From: an uncultured Collinsella sp.
GTDB taxonomy: Bacteria > Actinomycetota > Coriobacteriia > Coriobacteriales > Coriobacteriaceae
DNA: 51,070 nucleotides
Reading direction: 5' to 3'
Assembly: GCA_958415525.1 (NCBI GenBank)
Contig: CATYZE010000018.1
Location: forward strand, 1-51,070
Part shown: positions 1 to 8,353 of the stretch, piece after piece
How positions within the stretch are numbered: position 1 is the stretch's first letter
Layout of the letters: every line of letters begins with the position of its first letter
The notes under the pieces: model-generated
The model's database searches: none
What the model saw: the letters and a program-made list of their open reading frames with translations, nothing else
What the model was told of the DNA's origin: nothing
Made by a program: the position numbers and the translations under genes

Positions 1-43
1 CGGCCCTGCCGGGGCGCGAGGGGTAGCGTCTACCCACACGAAC

Positions 44-727
44 TCACGAAGCCTCATTAATGGAATCAAGTTCTTTTCCTTCGGAAAGGTCGATATCGCC
101 CCAATAGAGCGCAGTAATCAGCGAGCCTAATACTTTTGGCCTTAGTTGGGGTTCGATTTTCGCAGAGCGAAGAATGGCGGATATCGAAATCGCCGCAGAA
201 ATGAAATCTTCGCTTTTCGGAATAGATAGTTCCGTTGCTCCATTTGTAGTCAGTAGTGCGTTTTCGCATTCGGAGTAAGAAGGGAAACTAGTAATCGGAT
301 ACCCATTTGCCTCTAGCGAAACCCAGATGTTTTCGCCTGACTGACCGCTTCCAAGGAGATATTCCGTTCGGAATACATAGCCGTAGTCCTCTTCACCGGC
401 TGAACCGACAATGATGCTTATCTGATACGGATTGTGGCTAGAATTAATCTGTTCGGCATAATTCCTCGCCTGGGACATCGCTTCATCAATTTTGTTGTAT
501 TCATTTTTACATTCGACAACCACTAACGGGATGCCTTTTGCGCATACCAGAAAATCAGGCTTCGTCCCATTCAACCCAATATCGGGAAAAGCATCCTCTA
601 TCTCTTGTTCTTCGAGAAAATTGCCTCCTTTTGCAACATGAGAAACATTCCATCCGCGCTGTTTTGCAACAGTCCGAAGCAGATAGCGATTTCTCGCCTC
701 TGTTCTTTTGCTCGTTTTTTTTGCCAT
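44..727 (-). CDS. HsdR_N-like PD-(D/E)XK nuclease-fold protein, probably truncated
   Basis: The 227-residue product has the core of a restriction-type nuclease fold: Asp58 in a KPDF motif, then Glu72 and Lys74 in VVVECK, followed by a helix with QARNYAEQ. This layout is usual at the N-terminus of type I restriction HsdR subunits and of large N-6 adenine methylases, which are much longer, so this looks like a leading domain cut off from the rest. The ORF stops 43 bases from the window edge, so a continuation after a frameshift beyond the edge cannot be excluded. A GAGGGG element lies 11 bases before the ATG. Base composition is clearly lower in GC than the housekeeping genes further right, which suggests transfer. 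Substrate and partner subunits are not visible. Confidence 0.6.
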   Translation of the reverse strand: MAKKTSKRTEARNRYLLRTVAKQRGWNVSHVAKGGNFLEEQEIEDAFPDIGLNGTKPDFLVCAKGIPLVVVECKNEYNKIDEAMSQARNYAEQINSSHNPYQISIIVGSAGEEDYGYVFRTEYLLGSGQSGENIWVSLEANGYPITSFPSYSECENALLTTNGATELSIPKSEDFISAAISISAILRSAKIEPQLRPKVLGSLITALYWGDIDLSEGKELDSINEAS

Positions 728-1431
728 CTATAGTAACCCCCTCAAACTTCAGTTGAGCACGCCTCTGTTCGTTAACCAATAACCGCAATCCTTGACTTGG
801 GAGACCCAATTTATCGAAAAAGATGCCATTTCTCATTTTCGCGTCGTTGACAATCTTGCTGAAAGACAAAACTTCTATGTACGCGTTGAGTTTGTCGTTG
901 AACACACATCTCCCAAGACCGTCCGTCGTTTCGGAGAAATTGAAGTTCTCAAGAACCGATTCGAACGATCGCGTAATGTCGCAGACTGCATATAAAATGC
1001 GGCCTTGGGGTCGATATCGGGGAAAAGTCCAAGTTCCGACCGATCCACTCGTCGTCGCGGGATGCGTAGACAATAGAGCACTCTATACCCTTCGCGGCGA
1101 GTTGGTCAGCGACAAGGTGGCTCGCGAGATTGCAAAGGCGTCTCGGTTCAGCATCGGGCAGATCTTCATCTCGGTACCAACGAACGATATGCTGGCCAAA
1201 TTTCCCGTAGGACTCGTTCACGTCATTCAGGCATTGCATCGTGAGGCCGCCGAGCTTTTCGTTCTGGTCGTATATCCAATCGAAGGCATCCTTGACCGGC
1301 ATACAGTCGAGCTCGGGGTCGAGCCATTTTCGGACGCTTGAGACGCGAATGTCGAGGCCTCGTGCAAGATCTTCCGGCTTGAGTCATAGGTTATCGAGCT
1401 GGACCTGCATTGAGCATTTGGGATCGAGCAT
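728..1431 (-). pseudogene. Broken helix-turn-helix gene (in-frame stop and frameshift)
   Basis: Reading leftward from an ATG at 1431, which follows an AGGAAGG ribosome site, gives fifteen residues, then TGA at 1386-1384. The same frame continues with a segment resembling a helix-turn-helix (LKPEDLARGLDIRVSSVRKW), then about 120 more coherent residues to near base 1010. There the sensible reading moves to another frame, which carries VLSFSKIVNDAKMRNGIFFDKLGL and runs down to the start of the nuclease-fold ORF at 727. A stop plus a frame change in one continuous stretch indicates a decayed gene, or two sequencing errors. I do not recognise the family. An XRE-like DNA-binding role is only inferred from the first 45 residues. 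Confidence 0.5.
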
Positions 1432-1455
1432 GATCATTCCTTCCTGTAACGGGGT

Positions 1456-1479
1456 TGCACGACTCATTGCAGTCGTGCA
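1456..1479. promoter_or_regulatory. Inverted repeat upstream of the broken helix-turn-helix gene
   Basis: TGCACGACT and AGTCGTGCA form a perfect 9-bp inverted repeat around six bases. It lies 25 bases before the presumed ATG at 1431. A TAGAAT-like -10 box on the minus strand is just upstream, so the repeat sits at the start of the transcript. It could be an autoregulatory operator for the helix-turn-helix product or a small hairpin. This is inference from position only. Confidence 0.35.
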
Positions 1480-1586
1480 TTTCGCCTAATTCTATCAGTG
1501 CGACGGTAAACCGACTCCACTCGAATAGGCGTTATAGATCAAATCAAATGGATAATCCCACGGGGAACCGTACTTGCCGCCTTTTC

Positions 1587-2414
1587 TCATTCGTCGGCGA
1601 ATGGTTGAAACAACGGCGCTTCCCCGCGCTCCTCATACCCGCGCTCGAGCTTCTTCCCAAGCTCTGCAGCGCAGCGCTTCGTTTCCTCGGCAAACAAGTC
1701 ATCGATGGCCCTGTCGATCCGCGTGCAAGTCTGCCGATGTTCGTCCTTCCAGGGCAGATCGAGCCCCAGGCTCGCATCCCAATAGCCGCCGAGCTTTGCG
1801 TTGATCACTTCCTCGGGATACAGCACGTCTTGGCGAACACCTTCGATCGCCTCGTCCTCGTCCATGTCACAGGCTGCATCGTCCTTCTTGAGACACTTGC
1901 GCAGCTCCTTTTGCTCGCGGACGCGATGCAGCGCGCTGGCGCACACTACAGCCAAAAAGCGATAACGTTCGCATAGGTCCCATTCGCCGCCGAGCCATAC
2001 GCGATAGCCCAGAACGACGCTTGCAGGCTCCTCGTTCAGTAGGAACAGTTCCCACGGGTATACCTCAGCACACGCGTCCTCCCCTGACTTTTGTACGCCA
2101 CTGCGCGTAAAGGCGCACGGCTCTACGTCGTAATAGCCAAAACCGTGGCCCGCATCGCGACGATTGATGACATGCTTGGGCAACAGGATGATCTTGTCGC
2201 TGGGCTCGGGATCTATCTTCCGCAGCTTTTTGACCTTGCGGCGGGCGCGCTTTAGGCTGCGTTCGCTATCGCCACGGCCGCGGCCGTCCGGCTTGCCGCC
2301 GTATCGTAGGGCGACCTCGCGTGCCAGGACCTTCGCGTCTGCCGCGCACAGCAGGTCGTTCACGGTTGGCAGGTCCTCCCACTCAATACCGTCGACATCC
2401 CAAATCCTGCTCAT
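1587..2414 (-). CDS. Conserved hypothetical protein, 275 aa
   Basis: The ATG at 2414 is preceded by AGAGAGGT, which decides this start over the longer open frame reaching 2825; that extension is low-complexity Arg/Gly/Pro sequence antisense to the ClpP-like gene. The product begins MSRIWDVDGIEWEDLPTV. It has a basic stretch near residues 45-65, several aromatic-rich segments (GYDV-, WELFLLNEEP-, GYRVWLGGEWDLCERYRF-like) and a charged C-terminus. No catalytic motif, signal peptide or membrane segment is visible and I do not recognise the family. It is the last gene of a same-strand series with the ClpP-like, VirD4-like and zinc-motif genes, 74 bases after the ClpP-like stop, so co-transcription is possible. 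Confidence 0.55.
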   Translation of the reverse strand: MSRIWDVDGIEWEDLPTVNDLLCAADAKVLAREVALRYGGKPDGRGRGDSERSLKRARRKVKKLRKIDPEPSDKIILLPKHVINRRDAGHGFGYYDVEPCAFTRSGVQKSGEDACAEVYPWELFLLNEEPASVVLGYRVWLGGEWDLCERYRFLAVVCASALHRVREQKELRKCLKKDDAACDMDEDEAIEGVRQDVLYPEEVINAKLGGYWDASLGLDLPWKDEHRQTCTRIDRAIDDLFAEETKRCAAELGKKLERGYEERGEAPLFQPFADE

Positions 2415-2488
2415 GTTCAACCTCTCTCTGGCCGTGTAGTTACGTGATAGTTCGCCCTGGTCAACGTGCTGCAAGACATGCGCCCCCG

Positions 2489-3091
2489 CTAGAGCTTCTT
2501 CTTGCTCGGCGCAATCACCTCGTCCACCAGGCCCAGCTCCAGGGCGCGTTTGGCGTTGCACCAGCAGTCGCGTTCGGTAAGTTCGTGGAACTCCTGGGCG
2601 CTCAGGTTGCCGTGCTCGGCCAGCAACTCGTCCAGCTCGGCGCGCATGGCTGCCGTGTGCTGCGCCGCGATCTCGATATCGGTCTGCTGTGCCATGCCCG
2701 TGCCGCCCATAAGCTGGTGGATGAGCACCTGCGTGTGGCGGTACACCTGGCGGTGGTCGCCACACGCCAGGATCACCGCGGCCATCGAGGCCACAACGCC
2801 CTCGCCCACCGTGATCACGGGGCAATCGAGCGACTGCATGGTGTCGATGAGCGCCAGCCCTGCCGTAACGCTGCCGCCCGGGCTGTTAATGATGAGGGTG
2901 ATGGGCTCGGTCACACTTTGATGCTCCAGCACCAGCATCGACTTAATGAGGCCGTTGCAGGTTGCGTCGTTGACCTCGCCCTCCAGCAACAGTACGCGGC
3001 TGTTGAGCAGTTCGCTTGCCATATCGACGGCGGCAACTCGGCCGTCCTTGGACTTTTTGATGATGCTGGGCTCACGGTACATAACGGACAT
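2489..3091 (-). CDS. ClpP-family serine protease
   Basis: This is a 200-residue ClpP fold. The oxyanion loop is at NSPGGSV (70-75), the nucleophile Ser102 is in VVASMAAVIL, the catalytic His125 is in LIHQLMGG, and Asp175 is in TERDCW, so the Ser-His-Asp triad is complete. Length is normal for ClpP. The ATG at 3091 follows AAAGGA; an upstream in-frame start at 3163 would add a Cys/Pro-rich tail crossing a hairpin and is rejected. The N-terminal axial segment and the cysteines near the C-terminus are unlike standard housekeeping ClpP, and there is no tig or clpX beside it. It instead follows a VirD4-like ATPase gene, so it may be a second, accessory ClpP; whether it partners with ClpX/ClpC is unknown. 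Confidence 0.85.
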   Translation of the reverse strand: MSVMYREPSIIKKSKDGRVAAVDMASELLNSRVLLLEGEVNDATCNGLIKSMLVLEHQSVTEPITLIINSPGGSVTAGLALIDTMQSLDCPVITVGEGVVASMAAVILACGDHRQVYRHTQVLIHQLMGGTGMAQQTDIEIAAQHTAAMRAELDELLAEHGNLSAQEFHELTERDCWCNAKRALELGLVDEVIAPSKKKL

Positions 3092-3130
3092 GGTTAATTC
3101 CTTTCTAGACAGAATAGGTAAGGGACAAAT

Positions 3131-3171
3131 AGGGCCGCATGGCTCATGGCAAACGAAGGCCATGCGGCCAA
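3131..3171 (-). terminator. Hairpin between VirD4-like and ClpP-like genes
   Basis: GGCCGCATGGC (3133-3143) and GCCATGCGGCC (3159-3169) form a perfect 11-bp stem. On the minus strand it follows the VirD4-like stop codon and precedes the ClpP-like ribosome site; the T-run after it is weak (CTATTTG). It could be a partial terminator or a stem protecting the downstream message. Confidence 0.45.
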
Positions 3172-3203
3172 AATACAGGTCAGAGCACGCGAAGCCGCAA
3201 GGA

Positions 3204-4688
3204 CTAATCCCTCAGCCACTTGGCCGCATTGGGATGGTCCTTGCAAAAGTACTTCTTGGCTCGGAAGGGACGCATGCCGGTCACTTTGACCAGGCAATCG
3301 GTGCGCGGCATAAGCCCCACCTCACCCGGGGTCATGACGTAGCCGCGCGCATCAACGGCAGTGAGCTCGGCGCCCACGTAGTTGGTGCCCAAAACCGATT
3401 CACCACACAAATCGCTTATGTAGCGCTGGGTCTCGATGTTGCTGCCGCCGCCCATATAGACCACGCTGTCGCAGTTATCCAAGATGGTGCGTGCGGCGGA
3501 TTTGCCGTACACGCCGTCGAGCTGGCCCAACGATTGAGCGCACATCAAAAAGCTAATGCCACGGCTTCGCACGGTCGCGATACTGCGCTCAAAATCGGGA
3601 ATGCGCCCCACATTGGGAAACTCATCGAGCACAAACTGCACGCGGCGCTGCAAATGCCCGGTGGGGCTAGCGTCGGCACGGCGCTGGGCTAGGTTAAACA
3701 GTTGCTTAAGGGCAACGTTCGCAAGCCACGCGTTGGTCGAGTCGTTGTCGCTCACCTTAAGATCGATCACACGCTTGCCCTCATCAATACGATCGAGCCG
3801 CATCTCGTCTTTCTCAAAGACGCGCATGAGCTGAGGGGTCTTAAGCCGCGAGATGGTCGCATTGAGCGTAATCAGAATGCTCTTAAGCGTCCTATCGGCC
3901 GCACCTCGAAAATCGCGATACTGCTCAACGCCGTACAGGTTCGTTTCCGCCGTCTCATACTTACCGAGAAACTCCTTGGACTCCACCTCTTCCACAAGGT
4001 AGTCCAGCGGGAATCGGCCCTCGCCATCCCCCGTGACCTTGATGAGCGTCGCCAGCTTAAAGACATTGTTCATCTTAAGGTAGCGACGCGGAGCATTAGG
4101 GTCCTCGCCCGGCGCAAGGGTGCCGGCAAGGTTCTCCAAAAGAAACAGGATTCCAACAATCGCTCGAAGTAGCAGGTCGCTCGCGTTATTCCAGAACGGA
4201 TCATATCTAAGGCTACGACCGTCAGGATCGACCCCCTCCATGATTGCTGCCACCGTGGTGGGAATATCCTCGACATCCATCACGTAGCGCAGGGGGTCGT
4301 ATCCGGCCGACTGCTCGGGGTTGACGGTGTCGAGAACCGTTACCTCGTAACCGTCCTCTTCGAAGCCCTTCCCCGTACGGCGCAGCAGCTCGCCCTTGGT
4401 GTCCGTAACCACATAGCAGCACTCGTGGTGATTGAGCAGGTTGGGCAAAACAAAACTCGCCGTCTTGCCGCTGCCGGTGCCACCAAAGGCAAAGACGTTG
4501 TTGGACACGCTGGTCTCCCAGTGTTTGTCGTCCTCGTAGAAAGCCACCGTAGCACCTTGCGCCAAAATCACATCGCGCTGCTCATTGCCAGACGACAGCG
4601 CCTGCATTTCCTCCTTGGTCGCCCACTTCTTGGTCTGATACTCCGTTTGCTGCGCGGCCTCATAGCCGTACACCTTGATGACTGACAT
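3204..4688 (-). CDS. VirD4/TraG-like type IV coupling ATPase, no membrane segment
   Basis: The 494-residue product has the VirD4/TraG nucleotide-binding domain: Walker A GGTGSGKT (69-76), VVTDTKGELLR (93-103), Walker B FVLDEFPNVG (352-361) and the MCAQSLGQL segment (382-390). In conjugation this family couples the relaxase-bound DNA to the secretion channel at the membrane. The ATG at 4688 is preceded by AAAGGAG seven to eight bases upstream. Typical members of about 600 residues start with two membrane helices; here the ATPase core starts within 70 residues and no hydrophobic helix is seen, so the protein is probably soluble or a degenerate version. No relaxase, VirB4 or pilus genes are in the window, so this is either an element remnant or an ATPase recruited for another job. 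Confidence 0.8.
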   Translation of the reverse strand: MSVIKVYGYEAAQQTEYQTKKWATKEEMQALSSGNEQRDVILAQGATVAFYEDDKHWETSVSNNVFAFGGTGSGKTASFVLPNLLNHHECCYVVTDTKGELLRRTGKGFEEDGYEVTVLDTVNPEQSAGYDPLRYVMDVEDIPTTVAAIMEGVDPDGRSLRYDPFWNNASDLLLRAIVGILFLLENLAGTLAPGEDPNAPRRYLKMNNVFKLATLIKVTGDGEGRFPLDYLVEEVESKEFLGKYETAETNLYGVEQYRDFRGAADRTLKSILITLNATISRLKTPQLMRVFEKDEMRLDRIDEGKRVIDLKVSDNDSTNAWLANVALKQLFNLAQRRADASPTGHLQRRVQFVLDEFPNVGRIPDFERSIATVRSRGISFLMCAQSLGQLDGVYGKSAARTILDNCDSVVYMGGGSNIETQRYISDLCGESVLGTNYVGAELTAVDARGYVMTPGEVGLMPRTDCLVKVTGMRPFRAKKYFCKDHPNAAKWLRD

Positions 4689-4725
4689 GACCCGGCTCCT
4701 TTCTCGTCCGTGGTGTTGGTAGTTG

Positions 4726-5643
4726 CTAGGCAATGCGATCGACGTCTACGCCCTCCTTGGGGCTCGTCGCATGCGGAAACTTGACTGAACCGTCAATCAG
4801 ACGCTCGGTCTGCGACAGATAGCTCTCGCGTGCCGCGACCGAGGCTGTTTCGTCACGCAAATACGCAAGCAGTGCATTGATCATCAGCTTGTCGAGCAGG
4901 TCATACCCTTTCGCCTGAGCGAGGTTGAGGGTGTAGCGGTCCTGAAGTTTCTTCACCTTAGTTGCCAGATCGATCTCCATCTTTTCCTCCTTGCAATAAA
5001 AAGTGTGTCGTTCGTCCGAAAGTGCCTCAAACGGGCGTTTAACGCATAACTCAAAGTTGAAACGCCGATTCATGTCGAATACGCGTCGCTGCACCTTGAG
5101 GTAGCGCTTGTAAAACATGACGGCATCGTCTTCATCCGCCGTAAAGCCACGCGATCCATCGCGATGCAGCCGGTCATACGGCTTTCTGCTATCTATGTGG
5201 CGTACGAAAGAAGACGGGACATAGGCATGCTTCTTGGTGCTGTACTTCATCCCTGTCGTAACTTCCTCAAACAAGAGAGCACCGGCCGATTTAAAAGTCG
5301 CAGTGCGCCCGTGCTTAAACATGCTCATCACAGTCGCCACGCTGTCTATGCAGCTATCGCGTGGGGGAAAATACAGCGGCAGCAAAGCGAGCGTCGCAGC
5401 AGTCAAAAGTTCGCGAGCCTCGTGGACATCGGCTCGATACTGCTCGGGCACCAGCCAGGGAATATCGGGCGAGTGCTCTTCCAGCACGCTAACGAGTGTC
5501 TTAGCCAGGCGCTCAACGTTCTTCTCGCCGCAGTACGGACACGGAAGTGGCCGCTCCGCCTTCTTGTTCACTTCGCACATGTCGCGAAGATCTTCATCGA
5601 TCGCATTGATAAATGCCTTGTAGATGTTGTCCCGATTCTTCAT
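4726..5643 (-). CDS. Hypothetical protein with a CxxC motif, 305 aa
   Basis: The product has a single CPYC pair near residues 35-38 (half a zinc ribbon; another Cys lies at 23), a hydrophobic helix-rich stretch near 80-100, and a basic helical C-terminal half with a VKKLQDRYTLNLAQAKGYDLLDK-like coiled segment. No enzyme motif is visible and I do not recognise the family. It ends 37 bases before the VirD4-like start, so the two are very probably co-transcribed and may work together, for example as adaptor and ATPase; that is inference. It is the first gene of this minus-strand series and is divergent from the HsdM/S-like gene at 5933. Confidence 0.6.
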   Translation of the reverse strand: MKNRDNIYKAFINAIDEDLRDMCEVNKKAERPLPCPYCGEKNVERLAKTLVSVLEEHSPDIPWLVPEQYRADVHEARELLTAATLALLPLYFPPRDSCIDSVATVMSMFKHGRTATFKSAGALLFEEVTTGMKYSTKKHAYVPSSFVRHIDSRKPYDRLHRDGSRGFTADEDDAVMFYKRYLKVQRRVFDMNRRFNFELCVKRPFEALSDERHTFYCKEEKMEIDLATKVKKLQDRYTLNLAQAKGYDLLDKLMINALLAYLRDETASVAARESYLSQTERLIDGSVKFPHATSPKEGVDVDRIA

Positions 5644-5932
5644 GAATGCTTCTTTCTATCCGGGTTCAGGTGTTTGATGTAAGTCTGTTCTAAGCTCTAG
5701 AATGTTCTGACGTTAGGGCGATGGTTGTCGGCCTAACCGGCAGTCTCATAAGTAAAATCCTCCTGCTCGATAGCGCTGTTCGTCTAAAGACTGCGTAGCG
5801 GTTACATCAAGCAGTTGGTATTGAGTTGGATTTGGATTGCTTCGAGGATAGCACAGTGCGCTGTTCTCGTCATTAGAAATTATCAAATTTTTCTGGTAAA
5901 GTTAGAGCAACCAAAAAGAAAGGGCTTTATAC
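5644..5932. promoter_or_regulatory. Divergent intergenic region, AT-rich
   Basis: This 289-bp gap separates the minus-strand VirD4 series from the plus-strand HsdM/S-like gene and must hold both promoters. The right half is AT-rich (near 5875-5915). An AAAGGG ribosome site lies nine bases before the ATG at 5933. I cannot single out convincing -35/-10 pairs, and no strong repeat was seen. Confidence 0.4.
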
Positions 5933-7375
5933 ATGCGTGAAACTAAGCAGAAATTGCCGCGGCTCACTACCGCCGCCCTCTCTCGCGCACTAAACCTGGA
6001 ACAAGACAGTCGCCTGCTCACTGTACGTCTACCTGGCAGCATGGATGCCGAAGATCTCACTGAGTGCTTTACCCTAAACGGAAACGGCGTGCCCAATATT
6101 TGTGAGCTCAAGCCCGGCAAACAGAATGCAAGTGACAGCGAACTCGTTCCGGTGCTTATCGACGCATCAAACTACTATCGTGCCAGCAAACACGATATCG
6201 AAAAGGATTGTGCTGCGCTCATCGATTATTTGGAGCCTGGCTACCTAGATTTTTGCGACTGGGGTCCTTTTATTTGGTGCCTGTATGCAATCGCCCTTTC
6301 AGGCCGCACTCGTGCAGCCGTGGTACTTCCCGCCGATTTACTCGATAAAGCTGAGCAAGCACGCACGATTCTGATACGCGAAGGACTCATCGAGAGTATC
6401 GTCTATCTGCCGTTTTCCGAACCCGCGCCCCATATGATGAGCGCGCTTCTCATAATGTCCACGGGGAATCGCAACATAGCGTTTCGCAGCGTGATCCAAC
6501 CAGGGCCGCGCTTTCAATATGCTGCAACTAATACGTCGCGTTACTCAGACGCCGCTCTCACCGTCTCGCCCGACTGGACTCGCATTAATACAAATGCACC
6601 CAGGCCGATGCTTATCGAAACGTCCGTTTTCGCCACACGAGAGCTGCTCCAACACCATGCTGCTCTCTCAAAAGGCAGAATCAACCTCATCGCCATCACC
6701 CGAAACTACAGTGCCATGCTCGGTGACACCTTTACGCGAGTAGCGCCATTCATGCCCCGCGAAAGCACAACGTCGAACGACGTTGGCGCAGTCGAGGCGC
6801 GCCGCATCTCGTCTCAGGATTTTCAAGACGGCAACCTTTTGCCTGTAGATGCCGTAGAGGATCCAAATGGTTCGGATTCTAAATTCGTTAAGGTAGACCC
6901 TAGCGTCCTCGATCGCTACGAACTCCGCGCGGGCGATATCGTCATGCCGCGCATGTTGGGTCGCTCTGGCGCATCCAACCTGCTCGTGGTCAGTGCCGAT
7001 GACGCGAAGCAGCATCTGGTTGCTTCGCATAACACCACCGTCATTCGTCCATCATTCCAAACGATGACCGAAGAGGAGCGCGTGGTGTTTTCGGAGATAG
7101 TCGTTGGATATCTCACCGAAGGCCATGGGGCACAGCTAATTCAGGCATTAACCGAAGCGGCCAGGATGCGCGCCGTCCGCCCCACCGACCTGTTCGAGAT
7201 TGAAGTCCCGCCGGCACTCGACCCGCGCACACGCGAGTACAGCGAATCAATCAATCGCTTTGCCGAAGTCGCAAAGGCAAAGAAACAGGCCGAGGCCGCT
7301 GTCGCCCAAGCCCAGCGCAACCTCGAAGCCGCAAAAAAGGCCGTCACCAAGGTGCTCGACCAAGCCTGCGAGTAA
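5933..7375 (+). CDS. HsdM/HsdS-like protein lacking methyltransferase catalytic motifs
   Basis: Residues 105-180 (PFIWCLYAIALSGRTRAAVVLP, then AEQARTILIREGLIESIVYLP) match the region after motif IV in type I N-6 adenine methylases, where LPxGxLF and LIEAVIxLP are typical. The catalytic NPPF/Y motif and a motif I glycine loop are absent, and only about 110 residues precede this region, so catalysis is not expected. Residues 285-435 resemble a type I specificity (target recognition) domain: ISSQDFQDGNLLP, then LRAGDIVMPR, then VRPTDLFEIEVPP. Residues 440-476 are an Ala/Lys-rich coiled coil of the kind that spaces HsdS domains. I infer a DNA-binding, non-methylating relative of HsdM-HsdS. No HsdR is adjacent; the nuclease-fold ORF at 44-727 is 5 kb away. 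Confidence 0.6.
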   Translation: MRETKQKLPRLTTAALSRALNLEQDSRLLTVRLPGSMDAEDLTECFTLNGNGVPNICELKPGKQNASDSELVPVLIDASNYYRASKHDIEKDCAALIDYLEPGYLDFCDWGPFIWCLYAIALSGRTRAAVVLPADLLDKAEQARTILIREGLIESIVYLPFSEPAPHMMSALLIMSTGNRNIAFRSVIQPGPRFQYAATNTSRYSDAALTVSPDWTRINTNAPRPMLIETSVFATRELLQHHAALSKGRINLIAITRNYSAMLGDTFTRVAPFMPRESTTSNDVGAVEARRISSQDFQDGNLLPVDAVEDPNGSDSKFVKVDPSVLDRYELRAGDIVMPRMLGRSGASNLLVVSADDAKQHLVASHNTTVIRPSFQTMTEEERVVFSEIVVGYLTEGHGAQLIQALTEAARMRAVRPTDLFEIEVPPALDPRTREYSESINRFAEVAKAKKQAEAAVAQAQRNLEAAKKAVTKVLDQACE

Positions 7376-7401
7376 AACACAAGCAGCAACAACGCCCCAA
7401 C

Positions 7402-7436
7402 GCGGCGGCAGAACCAATTCCTGCCGCCGCCGTTTT
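7402..7436 (+). terminator. Rho-independent terminator after the HsdM/S-like gene
   Basis: A perfect 10-bp stem GCGGCGGCAG / CTGCCGCCGC (7402-7411, 7421-7430) with a nine-base loop is followed by CGTTTT. It lies 26 bases after the stop at 7375 and also lies just past the 3' end of the convergent toxin gene. Confidence 0.8.
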
Positions 7437-7447
7437 AACTCTTTGGG

Positions 7448-8347
7448 CTACGCCCATCTCGTGGTTTGAGGATTCCATTCGCGCGCATTTGTCGAATGAT
7501 CCAAGCATGGCGCATACAACCGATTGACAAACCCTTCTGCTTCAGCGATGCTCCCCGCGAGATCGAGCACTCCCGCTTGCTTCGCCATTTTTATGTACTG
7601 CGCAGAGCCATTTTGCTTCCACCAGAGAGGCGTTACAAACTCACCCGGCATTACCACCTTACGAGCAGATGCCTCTTTCTCGACTCTCTCAGCTAGCGTG
7701 GCACCATCAATAGAGCACGTCTTCGCATACACCAGGATGTCTACGATATCCTTGATTCGCGAAGAAGCCCGACCATCGTGCAGTTCTAGCATTGCAAGCA
7801 ATTTATCCGCAAGAGCACTCTCCGCTCGGCATACTCGATAGTCGCAAACTGAGAGTCCATCGATATTCAAACGGTCGACCGGCGTAAGTACTTCAGGCTC
7901 AAGTCCCCGAACCTCATCAACTACCAAATCAATTGAAATAGGCTGTAGCTTCTTGGTTCCCATAAAGGGGGTAAACCACACCTTCGTCCCGCACCGATAT
8001 TCATCCTCTGCTTTAATCTGCTCTGCACGATCAAAGGTGAACGAAATAAAATCATCCAGATCAACCGAAGCCGCTTGTACCAGATCGGCAATAGCCTCTT
8101 CCAGACTTTCCTCTTGAGCAACCAAGTCTATATCTCTTGTAACACGCGCATCGAGCGTTCGCGCCAGGACGCTTTGCCCGCCCTTAAGCACAAAACGATT
8201 GTCGTCTCCCGTAAAGACGCGACACAAAAGACGGTGAAAGTAAAAACCGGCGATAGCCCGATTGGTATCCATCGGCGACCGCCTCGCGGCATCCCTAACA
8301 GCCATCTCCAATGCGGCAGGTGTTTTGTATTTCACCATGTCCTCCAT
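7448..8347 (-). CDS. AbiEii/AbiGii-family nucleotidyltransferase toxin
   Basis: The 299-residue product has the type IV toxin nucleotidyltransferase signature: FVLKGGQSVLAR (52-63), then RVTRDIDL with Asp72 and Asp74, and a KDIVDI segment near 220. AbiEii proteins are GTP-dependent nucleotidyltransferases that stop growth; with AbiEi they give phage abortive infection. It starts six bases after the stop of the antitoxin-like gene, giving tight translational coupling. A second ATG three codons in (8338) sits just after GGAGGA, too close to use well, so the start at 8347 through coupling is preferred but not certain. Length is typical of the family. Confidence 0.85.
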   Translation of the reverse strand: MEDMVKYKTPAALEMAVRDAARRSPMDTNRAIAGFYFHRLLCRVFTGDDNRFVLKGGQSVLARTLDARVTRDIDLVAQEESLEEAIADLVQAASVDLDDFISFTFDRAEQIKAEDEYRCGTKVWFTPFMGTKKLQPISIDLVVDEVRGLEPEVLTPVDRLNIDGLSVCDYRVCRAESALADKLLAMLELHDGRASSRIKDIVDILVYAKTCSIDGATLAERVEKEASARKVVMPGEFVTPLWWKQNGSAQYIKMAKQAGVLDLAGSIAEAEGFVNRLYAPCLDHSTNAREWNPQTTRWA

Positions 8348-8353
8348 TTCGCA

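Noticed and set aside
1..57. A new gene starting at 57 and leaving the window to the left
   Set aside because: Only 19 codons are visible, the nearest AAGGA is about 17 bases from the ATG, and a frameshifted continuation of the nuclease-fold ORF is equally possible.
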